A stretch of 64,000 bases of DNA from JBQDBK01 sp052090825 (GTDB lineage: Bacteria; Bacillota; Clostridia; Tissierellales; Peptoniphilaceae): positions 267,041-331,040 of the forward strand of contig JBQDBK010000001.1 of the NCBI GenBank assembly GCA_052090825.1, read 5' to 3'. This document shows positions 26,931 through 36,891 of this stretch, in pieces (within the stretch, counting starts at the first letter, position 1; the number at the start of each line of letters is the position of its first letter). The notes under the pieces are model-generated. The model worked only from the letters and a program-made list of their open reading frames with translations. It searched no databases and was not told where the DNA came from. The translations under genes and the position numbers were made by a program.

Positions 26931-28262
26931 CTATCTATTAATCCTTGTTTTAATTTCACGTTTAGCTAATTTAACAGATGGTGCTAAATTTCTCTTTGCT
27001 GGGCATATAAAAGAACATATCCCACACTCCATACATTGATCTGCATGAAGTTCATCACAAAATTCTACATCATCTTTTAAAATTGCAGCATTTATATCGG
27101 TAGGATTAATATTTGCTGGGCAATGATCTATACATCTAGAACACCTAATACAAGGACTTTCTTTTCCATAATTCATCTCATCTGCGGTAAAAGCTAAAAT
27201 TCCTGAAGTAGTTTTTGTTATAGGAGAATCTAAATTAAATACAGATTTACCTGTCATAGGTCCTCCGCAGACTAACTCAACATATTCATCATTCAAACCA
27301 CCACAAAAATCAATAATATCTTTTACTGGAGTTCCAATTTTAACTAGAATATTCTTAGGATTTTTGATTCCTTTTCCACTAACAGTTATAACTCTCTCAT
27401 AAGAAGGTCTTCCTTCTACAACAGCCTCATAAAAAGCTAGAGTTGTTCCAACATTTGTCAAAAATACCCCAACATTATTTGTTACTCCATTTTGAGGAAC
27501 TATCCTATTCACTACAGCTTCAGACAGTCTCTTAGAATCACCTTGAGGATATTTAGTTTGGCATCCTACCACTTTTAAGTTACTCCATTTAGGATTTTCA
27601 TTTATCCTTTTTTCCATAGCTTCAATGGCATCTGGTTTATTTTCCTCAATAGCCATATAAGAAGCTTCTTTATTATAATAATTAGAAAATATTTTTAATC
27701 CTTCTAAAATCTCATCAATCTTTTCTAACATTATTCTATGATCGCAAGTTAAATAAGGCTCACATTCAGCTCCATTAATTATACATTCATCTAAAATAGG
27801 ATCTGTTCCCTTTAATTTAGCATGCAGTGGAAAACCTGCTCCCCCCATTCCAACTAATCCTTTATTTTTTACAAAAGGAATCAAATCATCAATTGAAACA
27901 TTTTCATAATCTTTTAAAGGATCACTTTCCACACTTTCATTCAAATTGTCATTTTCTATTACTACACAGTCACAGTAACGACCATCTGCAGTATACATTT
28001 TTTCAATGGATTTTACAGTCCCAGACACTGAGGAATGTACTGAGCATGATATAAATGCTTCAGAATTCCCTATCATTTGTCCTACTTTAACATAATCACC
28101 TTTAGAAACTATTGGGCTTGCGGGTGCACCAATATGTTGACTCATTGGTATGTAAACAACTTTTGGCTCTGGCATCCTTTCTATTGGTAGATGTTCTGTT
28201 AAAGTCTTATGTTCATCCATATGAACTCCGCCCACTTTAAAAGTGAGATTTCTTAAACTCAT
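26931..28262 (-). CDS. rnfC: Rnf complex subunit RnfC (NADH-binding)
   Basis: The soluble NAD(H)/FMN subunit. It has GMGGAGFPLHAKL for nucleotide and FMN binding, NGAECEPYLTCDH, and two C-terminal 4Fe-4S motifs (CIRCSRCIDHCP and CMECGICSFICP). The true start is the ATG at 28262 (MSLRNLTF) with GAGGTG seven bases upstream; the GTG at 28271 lies inside that binding site. It is the first gene of rnfCDGEAB. Confidence 0.95.
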   Translation of the reverse strand: MSLRNLTFKVGGVHMDEHKTLTEHLPIERMPEPKVVYIPMSQHIGAPASPIVSKGDYVKVGQMIGNSEAFISCSVHSSVSGTVKSIEKMYTADGRYCDCVVIENDNLNESVESDPLKDYENVSIDDLIPFVKNKGLVGMGGAGFPLHAKLKGTDPILDECIINGAECEPYLTCDHRIMLEKIDEILEGLKIFSNYYNKEASYMAIEENKPDAIEAMEKRINENPKWSNLKVVGCQTKYPQGDSKRLSEAVVNRIVPQNGVTNNVGVFLTNVGTTLAFYEAVVEGRPSYERVITVSGKGIKNPKNILVKIGTPVKDIIDFCGGLNDEYVELVCGGPMTGKSVFNLDSPITKTTSGILAFTADEMNYGKESPCIRCSRCIDHCPANINPTDINAAILKDDVEFCDELHADQCMECGICSFICPAKRNLAPSVKLAKREIKTRINR

Positions 28263-28303
28263 TAACTTCACCTCTTAAAATATTATTAAAAATAAACACA
28301 AAT

Positions 28304-28371
28304 AAAAACTATAATTACATATTTTTTTCAAATAATTATCATAGTTTTTTCATATACCTTAAATAATTATA
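28304..28371 (-). promoter_or_regulatory. Putative rnf promoter -10 with leader hairpin
   Basis: On the minus strand a TATAAT lies at 28366-28371 with no clear -35. Soon after it AAAACTATGATAATTA pairs with TAATTATAGTTTT (about 28304-28350) and is followed by a T-rich stretch, all upstream of the rnfC binding site. The stem is AT-only, so a regulatory role is only a possibility. Confidence 0.35.
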
Positions 28372-28445
28372 TCACTATTTTTTTACAAAGTATATTCTTC
28401 TTAAGACCTAAATATAAAAACCTCCATTTTTAATTTTATTTAAAT

Positions 28446-28486
28446 AAAATAGGAATATTTAAATATTTAAACATTCCTATTTTCTA
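28446..28486 (-). terminator. Terminator after polA-coaE
   Basis: AATAGGAAT and ATTCCTATT arms with inner pairing (AAATATTTAAAC) and flanking A/T runs form a bidirectional hairpin between the end of coaE and the rnf promoter region. Confidence 0.6.
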
Positions 28487-28540
28487 TTCTTTTAAAATAT
28501 TATCACATATTTTATAAAATTCCAAAAAATAAAAGTAATT

Positions 28541-29155
28541 TTAAGCTATAATTTTTTTCAAATAATCTAAAGCTCTTTCTATTTCTTCTTCTAGCTCTTT
28601 TATTCCATTATTATTATAAATTATATAATCAGCAAATCTTTTTTTATCTTTTATAGCCATTTGAGAATTAATTTTACTAAGTGCTTCTTCTTTACTTATA
28701 TTATCTCTTTTCATAAGTCTATTTAATTGAATTTCAGGATCAGAATAAACCAACCATAAATAATCATACTTAAATCCATAATTAAGTAATTCATCTAATA
28801 ACTCAACTAAAAGTGGAATATCAACAAATATTAAATTTTCTTTTGTATTCTTTATTTTATGGTTTATTTCCTTAAATATTTCTTTATGGGTTATAGAATT
28901 TAATATTTTTAAATTTTCTCTATTTTCAAATACAAATTTTGAAAGTTTCTTCCTATTGACCTTGTTATTATCTATAAAATCTTCTCCTAAATTAAGTCTT
29001 ATTTCTTCAACTATCTTTTTTTTATTTAATATATTATGACCTATTTCATCTGAATCTATAAGAAAGTAACCTTTCTTTACTAATTTTTTACTTACTGTTG
29101 ATTTTCCAGTTGATATACTCCCAGTAAGAGCAATAATTGTTTTATTTTGTTTCAT
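28541..29155 (-). CDS. coaE: Dephospho-CoA kinase
   Basis: The last step of coenzyme A synthesis. The P-loop GSISTGKS is near residues 12-19, then DSDEIGHNIL, VDIPLLVE and RLMKRDNISKEEAL. The length is 204 residues. It overlaps polA by 14 bases, the usual polA-coaE pairing. Confidence 0.94.
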   Translation of the reverse strand: MKQNKTIIALTGSISTGKSTVSKKLVKKGYFLIDSDEIGHNILNKKKIVEEIRLNLGEDFIDNNKVNRKKLSKFVFENRENLKILNSITHKEIFKEINHKIKNTKENLIFVDIPLLVELLDELLNYGFKYDYLWLVYSDPEIQLNRLMKRDNISKEEALSKINSQMAIKDKKRFADYIIYNNNGIKELEEEIERALDYLKKIIA

Positions 29156-31799
29156 ATAAACTATTTCCTATTTCCATATCCACCTTAAGCTCAACACTAA
29201 TATCTACAGCCTCTTCCATTATTTTTTTCATTAAAGCTTTTACTTCTTCAACTTCATCTTCCTTAGCATCAACTATTAGTTCATCATGAATTTGTAATAT
29301 TAATTTAGACTGCAAGTTGTTTTCTTTTAAAGCCCTATAAACTTTAACCATGGCTATTTTTATTATATCAGCTGCTGAACCTTGTATAGGAGTATTAATA
29401 GCAACTCTTTCTCCAAAAGACCTAATATTAAAATTTTTAGCATTTAATTCAGGTATATACCTTCTCCTGTTTAGAATTGTAGTAACATAACCCTTTTCTT
29501 TAGCTTTAACTACTTCTTCTTTCATAAAATTTCTTATGCCTTGGTAATGACTCAAGTATTTATCAATATACTCTCCTGCAGTCTTTCTAGCTATATTTAA
29601 GTTTTGAGAAAGTCCATAATCTGATATCCCATAGACTATACCAAAATTAACAGCTTTTGCCCTTGACCTCAAAAGAGAATCGACATCTTCTAAAGCTACA
29701 TTAAATACTTCAGATGCTGTTCTACTATGAATATCATCATCATCCTTAAAAGCTTGTAACATATTTTCATCCTTAGAAACTTCTGCCAAAACCCTAAGCT
29801 CTATTTGTGAATAATCTGCATCTACCAATTTAAAGCCTTCTGAAGCTAAAAAAGCTTTTCTTATTAATTTACCTTCTTCTGTTTTTATAGGTATATTTTG
29901 TAAATTAGGATCTGTTGAAGATATTCTACCTGTAGATGCCACTGTTTGATTAAAATGAGAATGTATTCTACCTGTCTTTGGATTTATCAAATCATTAAGA
30001 CCATTGACATAAGTTGATTTAATTTTAGTCAATTTTCTATAATCTAATACATATTGAACAATTTCAGCTTTATCTTTAATTTTTTCTAAAACATCAGCAC
30101 TTGTAGAATATCCTGTTTTAGTTTTTTTCAAAACTGGTAATTCCATTTTCTCAAATAAAATAACTCCCAGTTTTTTAGGTGAATTTATATTAAACTCCTC
30201 TCCGGCTTCTTTGTATATTTTTTCAGTTAAATCATCTATTTTTTTATCTAAATCAAGCCCTATTTCATCTAGTACAGTCTTTTCTGTCCTTATCCCCAAA
30301 ACTTCCATAGAACTTAAAACCTCTACAAGAGGTAGCTCTACATTTTCATATAAATCAAGCATTTCTTGCTCTTTAATTTTTCTGATTTGTAAATCTCTTA
30401 ATCTATAAACGCTACCTAAATAAAAAGAAAAATAACTTGCTAATTCTTCAAAGTCTAAGTCTGAATATAATTTTGTTTTTTTCCCTTTACCAAGTAATTC
30501 TTCTTTATCTTTATATCCATATCCAAAATAAACGTTAGACAAATTATCAATATCAAAATTTGACTGAGTAGAATTTAAAATATACTCTGCAATCATACTG
30601 TCATGACTATAATTTTTAATATTTATCTTAAGATAATCTAGAACTATTAAATCTTCCTTCAATTCGTGTCCTAGTTTTTCTATATTTTTATCTTCGAATA
30701 CTTCTTTGAAAAATAAAATATCATCTTTATTCTTAATTTTTATAAAAGCAGTATCTTTCTCTTGAACTTTTATTGCCAAATATAAAGGTTCAATTCCATC
30801 ATATATTTTCCCATCACTAATAAACCTAAAGGCAAAAGACTTAGTTTCTTTTATCTCATCTATTAAACTTTCTTTAGAAATTTCCCTATATTTCATCTTA
30901 TCTTGACTAATTATCTCTACTTCTTCTTTTCTATATTCTTCAGGTAACCTATTTATAAGAGTTGAAAATTCATACTCTCTATATAATTTAGAAAGCTCTT
31001 CATAATTATAATCAACTAATTCAAAGTCTTCAAATTCATATTCTATTGGAACATTTCTTATTATTGTTCCAAGTTTTTTACTCATAAAAGCTTGAGCCTT
31101 ATTGTCGATTAATTTTTCCTTAAGCTTAACCCCACTAACCTTATCTATATTTTCATATAAATTTTCCATATCCCCAAATTGATGAATTAGTTTTAAAGCG
31201 GTTTTTTCACCAACTCCAGGAACTCCAGGAATATTATCAGAACTATCTCCCATGAGACCTTTTATATCTATAAATTGATCAGGACTTATATTATAGTCTT
31301 CTCTAATACTTTCAACTGTATATAAATCCATTTCGGTTATGCCTTTCCTAGTTAATAAAACACTTATGTCTTCTTCAACTAATTGAAAATAATCCCTATC
31401 TCCTGTCAATAAAACAGCTGAATATCCTTCTTTTAAAGCTTTTTTAGCTAAAGTTCCTGCTATATCATCCGCTTCGTATACTGGAGATTCTAAAGTTTTT
31501 ATATTCATTATATTTAAAATTTCTCTAACTATAGGAAATTGTTGCTCCAATTCTGTAGGCGTTTTTTGTCTAGTCCCCTTGTATTCTTTGTATATATCAG
31601 ACCTAAAAGTTTTACCTTTCATATCAAAGCAGACTACAATACTTTGAGGCTTTATTTTATCAATAGAATTTTCAAGCATAGATATAAATCCATAAATAGC
31701 ATTAGTATAAACACCACTTTTAGTTTTTAATAAGGGTAAAGCATAAAAAGCCCTAAAAAACAGTGCAGATCCATCTATTATAAGTATTTTTTTCTTCAA
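29142..31799 (-). CDS. polA: DNA polymerase I
   Basis: A family A polymerase for Okazaki-fragment processing and repair. An N-terminal 5'-3' exonuclease (residues 1-290, GLMGDSSDNIPGVPGVGEKTA) is followed by a 3'-5' exonuclease-like domain and a polymerase domain with motif A VDADYSQIELRV and motif C LQIHDELI. The DTE of the proofreading site is missing (FAFRFIS in its place), so proofreading is probably lost, as in Taq and Bst enzymes. The length is 885 residues. The start is TTG with GGGAG upstream. Confidence 0.96.
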   Translation of the reverse strand: MKKKILIIDGSALFFRAFYALPLLKTKSGVYTNAIYGFISMLENSIDKIKPQSIVVCFDMKGKTFRSDIYKEYKGTRQKTPTELEQQFPIVREILNIMNIKTLESPVYEADDIAGTLAKKALKEGYSAVLLTGDRDYFQLVEEDISVLLTRKGITEMDLYTVESIREDYNISPDQFIDIKGLMGDSSDNIPGVPGVGEKTALKLIHQFGDMENLYENIDKVSGVKLKEKLIDNKAQAFMSKKLGTIIRNVPIEYEFEDFELVDYNYEELSKLYREYEFSTLINRLPEEYRKEEVEIISQDKMKYREISKESLIDEIKETKSFAFRFISDGKIYDGIEPLYLAIKVQEKDTAFIKIKNKDDILFFKEVFEDKNIEKLGHELKEDLIVLDYLKINIKNYSHDSMIAEYILNSTQSNFDIDNLSNVYFGYGYKDKEELLGKGKKTKLYSDLDFEELASYFSFYLGSVYRLRDLQIRKIKEQEMLDLYENVELPLVEVLSSMEVLGIRTEKTVLDEIGLDLDKKIDDLTEKIYKEAGEEFNINSPKKLGVILFEKMELPVLKKTKTGYSTSADVLEKIKDKAEIVQYVLDYRKLTKIKSTYVNGLNDLINPKTGRIHSHFNQTVASTGRISSTDPNLQNIPIKTEEGKLIRKAFLASEGFKLVDADYSQIELRVLAEVSKDENMLQAFKDDDDIHSRTASEVFNVALEDVDSLLRSRAKAVNFGIVYGISDYGLSQNLNIARKTAGEYIDKYLSHYQGIRNFMKEEVVKAKEKGYVTTILNRRRYIPELNAKNFNIRSFGERVAINTPIQGSAADIIKIAMVKVYRALKENNLQSKLILQIHDELIVDAKEDEVEEVKALMKKIMEEAVDISVELKVDMEIGNSLYETK

Positions 31800-31821
31800 A
31801 ATTAATCAACTCCCTTGCTTA

Positions 31822-31850
31822 ATTATACCATAGGGTCTAATAAAAAATAT
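31822..31850 (-). promoter_or_regulatory. polA promoter with extended -10
   Basis: On the minus strand TGG-TATAAT (-10 at 31822-31827) gives an extended -10 element. The -35 is poor. It lies about 25 bases before the polA start. Confidence 0.5.
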
Positions 31851-31890
31851 AAAATAAAAATCCATTTAATAAAAGCTAGAAATAAAGAAC

Positions 31891-31919
31891 TTGATTTATT
31901 TACTAAAAAATGTTATATT
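31891..31919 (+). promoter_or_regulatory. tRNA-Leu promoter
   Basis: TTGATT (31891-31896), a 17-base spacer and TATATT (31914-31919) lie 12 bases before the mature tRNA. Confidence 0.7.
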
Positions 31920-31931
31920 ATATAATTATAT

Positions 31932-32018
31932 GCCAAAGTGATGGAATTGGCAGACGTACCAGACTCAAAATCTGGCGGTGGTAACACCGTGCGGGTTCAA
32001 GTCCCGCCTTTGGCACCA
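31932..32018 (+). tRNA. tRNA-Leu (anticodon CAA)
   Basis: The acceptor stem GCCAAAG/CTTTGGC closes the molecule and CCA is encoded. The anticodon stem CCAGA/TCTGG encloses the loop CTCAAAA, giving anticodon CAA. The long variable arm (GGTGGTAACACC) marks a class II tRNA, as expected for Leu, and the T-loop GGTTCAAGTCC is normal. It is 87 bases with CCA. Confidence 0.97.
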
Positions 32019-32024
32019 AAATAA

Positions 32025-32080
32025 AGCTTGTTTTCTTATAGTATCTTGAGACTATAAGAAAACAAGCTATTTTTATTTTC
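32025..32080 (+). terminator. Terminator of tRNA-Leu
   Basis: An 18-bp perfect stem (AGCTTGTTTTCTTATAGT and its complement) with an 8-base loop is followed by ATTTTTATTTT. Confidence 0.88.
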
Positions 32081-32525
32081 TAAAATTTATATTTTCTTAT
32101 ATTTTCCGCTTTCAATAGCAGACAAAACTACTTTAGTTAGTCCTATTTATTGTGAAGTTTTTTAGCCTTTGAAAAAATAATCTTGGTGATTTATTCCACA
32201 AATCTTATTAATTCTATGTCCCAGTATTTTATTAAAATAGCTTTAGACTTATTAATAATCATCAATTTTATTTAATATTTATAGTAAATCTTATTTTCAT
32301 TACCTATCCCATCCACACAATCCAAATTTAAATAATTCCCACCTTCCCATTAAATACTTCTAACTTTTTAGAAAAGTTATAGTTTATATTTAATCTTTTA
32401 ATTCACCTTCACTTAAAATGAAATCATTTCTTATATATTTATTAAAAAATTTATATTTATACTTTTTTATAAGACTATGTTAGACTTTTATTATAAGTTT
32501 AAAAATTAGAATTGGAGATGTTAGA
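32081..32525. other. AT-rich intergenic stretch
   Basis: No convincing coding frame, RNA or repeat is seen. The final 15 bases carry a GGAG ribosome binding site for the next gene. It may be decayed sequence. Confidence 0.5.
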
Positions 32526-32903
32526 ATGATAGCTTTAGAAATATTTTTTGGTTTACAAACAGTGATTTTCTTATACTTAAGTTACCTATCTTTAGTAAAA
32601 ATTGATTTTTCTATATATTTTTTCCCTATATTTTTAATTATTTCTCTTTTATCTGGTTTTTTGTCTCATTTTATTCATACAAAAAAATCTTCAATAATTA
32701 AAATAAAAAATCCTAAAAATAAATATTTCTCAACTAATTTAAAAGAAAATAATAATAATAAAGATATCAATGAAGTCGAATTTAAAAAAAATAAAGAGCT
32801 TTATTCCTACTATCGCAAAAAAATATGTCAGGGAGAAAATTTAACTCCTAATGAAATTAGAACTTTTAGTGAATTATCTATTAAAAATAGAAAGAAAAAA
32901 TAA
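32526..32903 (+). CDS. Small two-helix membrane protein, unknown
   Basis: A 125-residue protein with two hydrophobic segments (about residues 3-22 and 30-50) and a polar, Lys/Asn-rich C-terminal half containing LTPNEIRTFSELSI. The ATG is preceded by GGAG at good spacing. I recognise no family. Codon use is like its surroundings. It converges on the YbaK-type gene with a shared terminator. Confidence 0.65.
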   Translation: MIALEIFFGLQTVIFLYLSYLSLVKIDFSIYFFPIFLIISLLSGFLSHFIHTKKSSIIKIKNPKNKYFSTNLKENNNNKDINEVEFKKNKELYSYYRKKICQGENLTPNEIRTFSELSIKNRKKK

Positions 32904-32969
32904 TAAATATTATATTTTTTATAAATAATTTTAAATTATTATTAAAGTATTAAAAAATATAATATTTAT
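32903..32969. terminator. Bidirectional terminator between convergent genes
   Basis: A 19-base inverted repeat (32903-32921 with 32951-32969), all A/T, lies between two convergent genes and overlaps the end of the minus-strand one. Confidence 0.5.
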
Positions 32970-33417
32970 GCTTAGTAAAATCTATTAATTTTAATAAATC
33001 TTTATATTCAATTGATATAGTTTTTGTATTTACTTCAGGATGTACCAGAATTTTATGTCCTTGCAAATCCTTATCTAATAATAATTTCACTATATTATTC
33101 TCATCATTAATAATTCCAAGAGGAGTAACTCCTCCTGGGCTTAGCTTTAAAATTTCTTTTAATTCATCTGAACTTGCAAAGCTTAATTTTTTTTCATTAA
33201 TTAATTTAGCTATTTCTTTTAGGTTTGCCCTTTTATTCTCTTCTATTAATATTAAGTAATAGCTATTTTTATTTTTTACAAATAAAGATTTACATCCTAT
33301 TCCCTTTATTTTAGAAGAAATATCCTCTTTTATAGCTTCTTCGATAGTATATACAGGTTTATGCGAAATTTCTTCATAATCAATATTTAATTTATCTAAT
33401 AAATAATATATATTCAT
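32950..33417 (-). CDS. YbaK/ProX-type aminoacyl-tRNA deacylase
   Basis: A trans-editing enzyme that probably hydrolyses mischarged Ala- or Cys-tRNA(Pro). The YbaK fold blocks are present: ISHKPVYTIEEA, KSLFVKN, the conserved Lys in ENKRANLKEIAK, SPGGVTPLGI and HPEVNTKTI. The 155-residue length matches the stand-alone ProXp-ala group. It stands alone with its own start and binding region. Confidence 0.85.
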   Translation of the reverse strand: MNIYYLLDKLNIDYEEISHKPVYTIEEAIKEDISSKIKGIGCKSLFVKNKNSYYLILIEENKRANLKEIAKLINEKKLSFASSDELKEILKLSPGGVTPLGIINDENNIVKLLLDKDLQGHKILVHPEVNTKTISIEYKDLLKLIDFTKHKYYIF

Positions 33418-33449
33418 AAAAATACCTCTGTTATTTTTAATTTATTTGA

Positions 33450-34505
33450 CTAAATTATAACAATAGGTTTTATTAAATCAGCTGGCTTATTATTCATTAA
33501 TTCTAACGCCTCATCTAAATGATCAATTCCATTAAATGTATGTGTTATTAACTTTTCAGGATGAATTCTGCCTGTCATAACCATATCAGCAAGTCTTTCC
33601 ATTCTTCTTCTTCCACCTGGCATTAATCCTCCACGAATTTCTTTATGACCCATTCCAGCTCCCCACTCAGCGCGTGGAATTTTAACATAGTCTCCTTCAC
33701 CTAAATAATTTACATTAGAAACAATACCACCAGGTTTAACTGCTGTAATAGCTTCTATAAAAGTATCTACAGTTCCCCCAGCAACTATAACCTTATCTAC
33801 ACCTTGATTATTTGTTAATTTTAATACTTGTTCGCTAATAGATCCATCTTTATAGCTAATGATTTCTGTAGCCCCAAATTCTTTTGCAACTTCAATACAT
33901 TTTGGTCTCGTTCCTACGGCATATATTTCTGATGCTCCTCTTAATTGAGCTCCTGCAACAGACATAAGTCCTACTGGTCCAATACCTATAACTAAAACTT
34001 TATCTCCAAATTGAACATCAGCTAATTCAGCACCATGAAGGCCTGTTGGAACCATATCAGATAACATTACAGCTGCAGATAAATCCATTCCTTCAGGAAG
34101 GTGAGCCAAGTTACCATCAGCATCATTTACATGGAAAAACTCGGCAAAAACTCCATCTTTAAAATTAGAAAATTTCCAACCAGCTAACATTCCACCTGAG
34201 TGCATTGAAAATCCATCTTGTGCTTGAACCGAATTCCAATCAGGAGTAATAGCAGGAACAATGCATTTATCTCCAACTTTGAAATCCTTTACCAAATTTC
34301 CAACTTCAACTATTTCACCTACTCCTTCATGGCCTAGTACCATGTCGCTTCTCTCACCTATTGCCCCTTCATAAACTGTATGTATATCTGAAGTACATGG
34401 GGCTAAAGCGATAGGTTTTAATATTGCATCATTCGGACCACAAATAGGTTTTTCTTTTTCTATCCATGCTGTTTCACCAATTTTTTTCATAACAAACGCT
34501 TTCAA
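33450..34505 (-). CDS. NADP-dependent secondary-alcohol dehydrogenase-like enzyme
   Basis: A zinc medium-chain dehydrogenase closely resembling clostridial and Thermoanaerobacter isopropanol/2-butanol dehydrogenases. It has APCTSDIHTV (zinc Cys), LGHEGVGE (His-Glu), LAGWKFSNFKDGVFAE-type blocks, and the nucleotide fold GIGPVGLM with GTRPKC, which favours NADP. I take the TTG at 34505, reading MKAFVMKK, with AGGAGTG upstream; this matches the family N-terminus. The 351 residues are full length. A role in redox balance with ketones is likely. Confidence 0.88.
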   Translation of the reverse strand: MKAFVMKKIGETAWIEKEKPICGPNDAILKPIALAPCTSDIHTVYEGAIGERSDMVLGHEGVGEIVEVGNLVKDFKVGDKCIVPAITPDWNSVQAQDGFSMHSGGMLAGWKFSNFKDGVFAEFFHVNDADGNLAHLPEGMDLSAAVMLSDMVPTGLHGAELADVQFGDKVLVIGIGPVGLMSVAGAQLRGASEIYAVGTRPKCIEVAKEFGATEIISYKDGSISEQVLKLTNNQGVDKVIVAGGTVDTFIEAITAVKPGGIVSNVNYLGEGDYVKIPRAEWGAGMGHKEIRGGLMPGGRRRMERLADMVMTGRIHPEKLITHTFNGIDHLDEALELMNNKPADLIKPIVII

Positions 34506-34593
34506 AATAATCACTCCTTTTCTATTTGTTAAAATTATAACATTATGTTAATTTATTGTCAATCTTATTTCTAAATATTCTTTTATCACTTAT

Positions 34594-34632
34594 AAAAGAG
34601 GATAAAATATTTTTAAATTTTATCCCCTTTTA
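34594..34632 (-). terminator. Terminator after copB
   Basis: AAAAGAGGATAAAAT pairs with ATTTTATCCCCTTTT (one mismatch) with flanking A and T tracts on both strands. Confidence 0.65.
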
Positions 34633-34673
34633 TTCATTCTTAGCTATTATATAATTTTTAAATATTTGTTTTA

Positions 34674-36740
34674 TTAATCATTTAATTTTAAAGCAAGTGC
34701 ATTAATTGCAACAATAACAGTAGATATAGACATCAATATTGCTCCAAATGCTGGACTTAAAGTAATACCAATTGGAGATAATATGCCAGCAGCTACTGGA
34801 ATTGCAATAAAGTTATAACCTGCCCCCCACATAAGATTTTCTTTTATTTTTTTTGTCGTCTTTCTTGATAAATCAATAAATGATTTTATATCTCCAGGAT
34901 TAGAATTTGTTAAAATAACATCAGCTGAATCTATTGCTACCTGAGTTCCTGCTCCAATAGCTATCCCAACATCTGCTAAAGCCAAAGATGGTGCATCATT
35001 TATTCCATCACCTACCATTATTACTGTCTTATCTTTACTTTTTAAATCTTTAACTAAATTATGCTTATCTTGAGGTGACTGGTTATACCTATACTCTATA
35101 TTTAGTTGCTCAGCAACAAGCTTAGCAGCATCTTTATTGTCTCCTGTAGCCATGATTACTTCAATATTTTGATTATGCAAAGATTCTATTAAATCTTTAC
35201 TTGAAGATTTTAATTCATCACCTAAACTTACTAATCCAATGATTTCATCTCCCTCAACCATAATACTAGTAGTTGAGCCTTTTGGAACATCTAAGTCAAC
35301 TTTTTTATCAAGTTCCTTTTCACTTATAAGTTTATAGCTCTTATTATTGGCCTGACCTTGTATACCCTTTCCTGTCAATATTTCAATATTATTAAATTCC
35401 ACAGGATCTATTTCCTTACTTTTGGCATAATCTATAATTGAACTAGCTATTGGATGGCTTGAACCTTCTTCAATTCCAGCCATTAAAGCAATAATTTGAT
35501 TTTTACTATAATTTTCATTTAAAGATTTTACATTTAAAACTTTAAAATTTCCACTAGTTAAAGTGCCTGTTTTATCTAAAATTATAAAATCAGCCTTAGT
35601 TGTCAATTCTAAAGCTTCGCGATCTTTAACTAAAAGTCCTTTTTGTGCACCTAAGCTTGTACTACGTGCTATTACAAGAGGAATAGCCAAACCTAATGCA
35701 TGGGGACAAGCAATAACTAAGGTAGTAACTGTGTAGATAATAGCCCTTTCAAGATTGGTGAAATATAGCCAAACTATAAAAGATATTAAAGCTGCTGTAA
35801 TTGCAACATAAAATAAAGCACTGGCAACCTTATTCGCCAAGTTTTCAGCTCTAGAAGGTTGATTCTGAGCCTCTTTTATTAATTCTTGTACTTGAGACAT
35901 AAAAGATTTTTCGCCAATTTCTTCTACTTCTATATCTAGACTCCCTTCCTTATTTGTAGATCCACCTATTACCTTATCACCAGAATTTTTATATACAGGT
36001 TTTGACTCGCCAGTCAATAAAGATTCATTTACTCTAGAGTTACCTTTTTTTACTATACCATCTACTGGTATGTTTTCACCGCCCTTAACTCTTATTAAAT
36101 CTCCAACTTTTAAATCTATAACTGGATAAGATTCAATAGAACCATCATCTAAAATTAAATTAGCATTTTTTGGTACTAGCTCAGCTAAGGATTTTTGTGC
36201 ATTCCCAGCTTCTCCAATTGCTTTCATTTCAATCCAATGACCAAGTAACATAATTAATAGTAAAGAAGTAAATTCAAAAAAATAATCCATTACTTCTTTG
36301 CCAGTAATATACCTAGATATAACAGCATATATACTATAAATGTAAGATACTAATAAACCCATTGTAACAAGAGCCATCATACTAGGAGATTTTTCCTTAA
36401 ATTCTTCAATAGCCCCCATATAAAATGGTTTAGCCCCATAAATTAAAAGTATAGTTGCCAAAAAAGATACTACTATGTCTGAATATATAAAAGTAATTGT
36501 AAAAGGAAATTCATATCCCATTATTGGGGATAATAGCATAATAATAAGTGCTATTGGAAATGATCTCATAAGTATTTTTTTAAAATTACCATGGTGATGG
36601 CTATGTCCCTCATGATTATTATGATCTTTGTGCTTATGTTTATCGTGACTAATGGATTCTTCATTAGAAGAAGATTTATTGCTAATATCTTCCTTAATAT
36701 GTAAAGACTCTTTGCTTTTCTTTATATTTTTATTCTTCAT
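34674..36740 (-). CDS. copB: CopB-type heavy-metal P-type ATPase
   Basis: A copper or silver exporter of the P1B-3 class. A His-rich cytosolic N-terminus (residues 32-50) replaces the CxxC domains. The membrane metal motif is CPH at 345-347, the phosphorylation site DKTGTLT is at 389-395, and GDGINDAPSLA lies near the end. CPH and the His-rich tail distinguish CopB from CopA. The length is 688 residues. No copY-type repressor or copper chaperone lies nearby. Confidence 0.9.
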   Translation of the reverse strand: MKNKNIKKSKESLHIKEDISNKSSSNEESISHDKHKHKDHNNHEGHSHHHGNFKKILMRSFPIALIIMLLSPIMGYEFPFTITFIYSDIVVSFLATILLIYGAKPFYMGAIEEFKEKSPSMMALVTMGLLVSYIYSIYAVISRYITGKEVMDYFFEFTSLLLIMLLGHWIEMKAIGEAGNAQKSLAELVPKNANLILDDGSIESYPVIDLKVGDLIRVKGGENIPVDGIVKKGNSRVNESLLTGESKPVYKNSGDKVIGGSTNKEGSLDIEVEEIGEKSFMSQVQELIKEAQNQPSRAENLANKVASALFYVAITAALISFIVWLYFTNLERAIIYTVTTLVIACPHALGLAIPLVIARSTSLGAQKGLLVKDREALELTTKADFIILDKTGTLTSGNFKVLNVKSLNENYSKNQIIALMAGIEEGSSHPIASSIIDYAKSKEIDPVEFNNIEILTGKGIQGQANNKSYKLISEKELDKKVDLDVPKGSTTSIMVEGDEIIGLVSLGDELKSSSKDLIESLHNQNIEVIMATGDNKDAAKLVAEQLNIEYRYNQSPQDKHNLVKDLKSKDKTVIMVGDGINDAPSLALADVGIAIGAGTQVAIDSADVILTNSNPGDIKSFIDLSRKTTKKIKENLMWGAGYNFIAIPVAAGILSPIGITLSPAFGAILMSISTVIVAINALALKLND

Positions 36741-36891
36741 CTTTATTCATCCTTTCATTTACTAAAAAGTATTCTTATTTTATAAGATACCCAAAGCTAT
36801 AAAACTTTAAATTTTCTAAATATAATCTCATTTTATAAAAGCTAAATGAATTTTTATGTTATAATTAATAAAAATATAAACGAGGTTAAAT

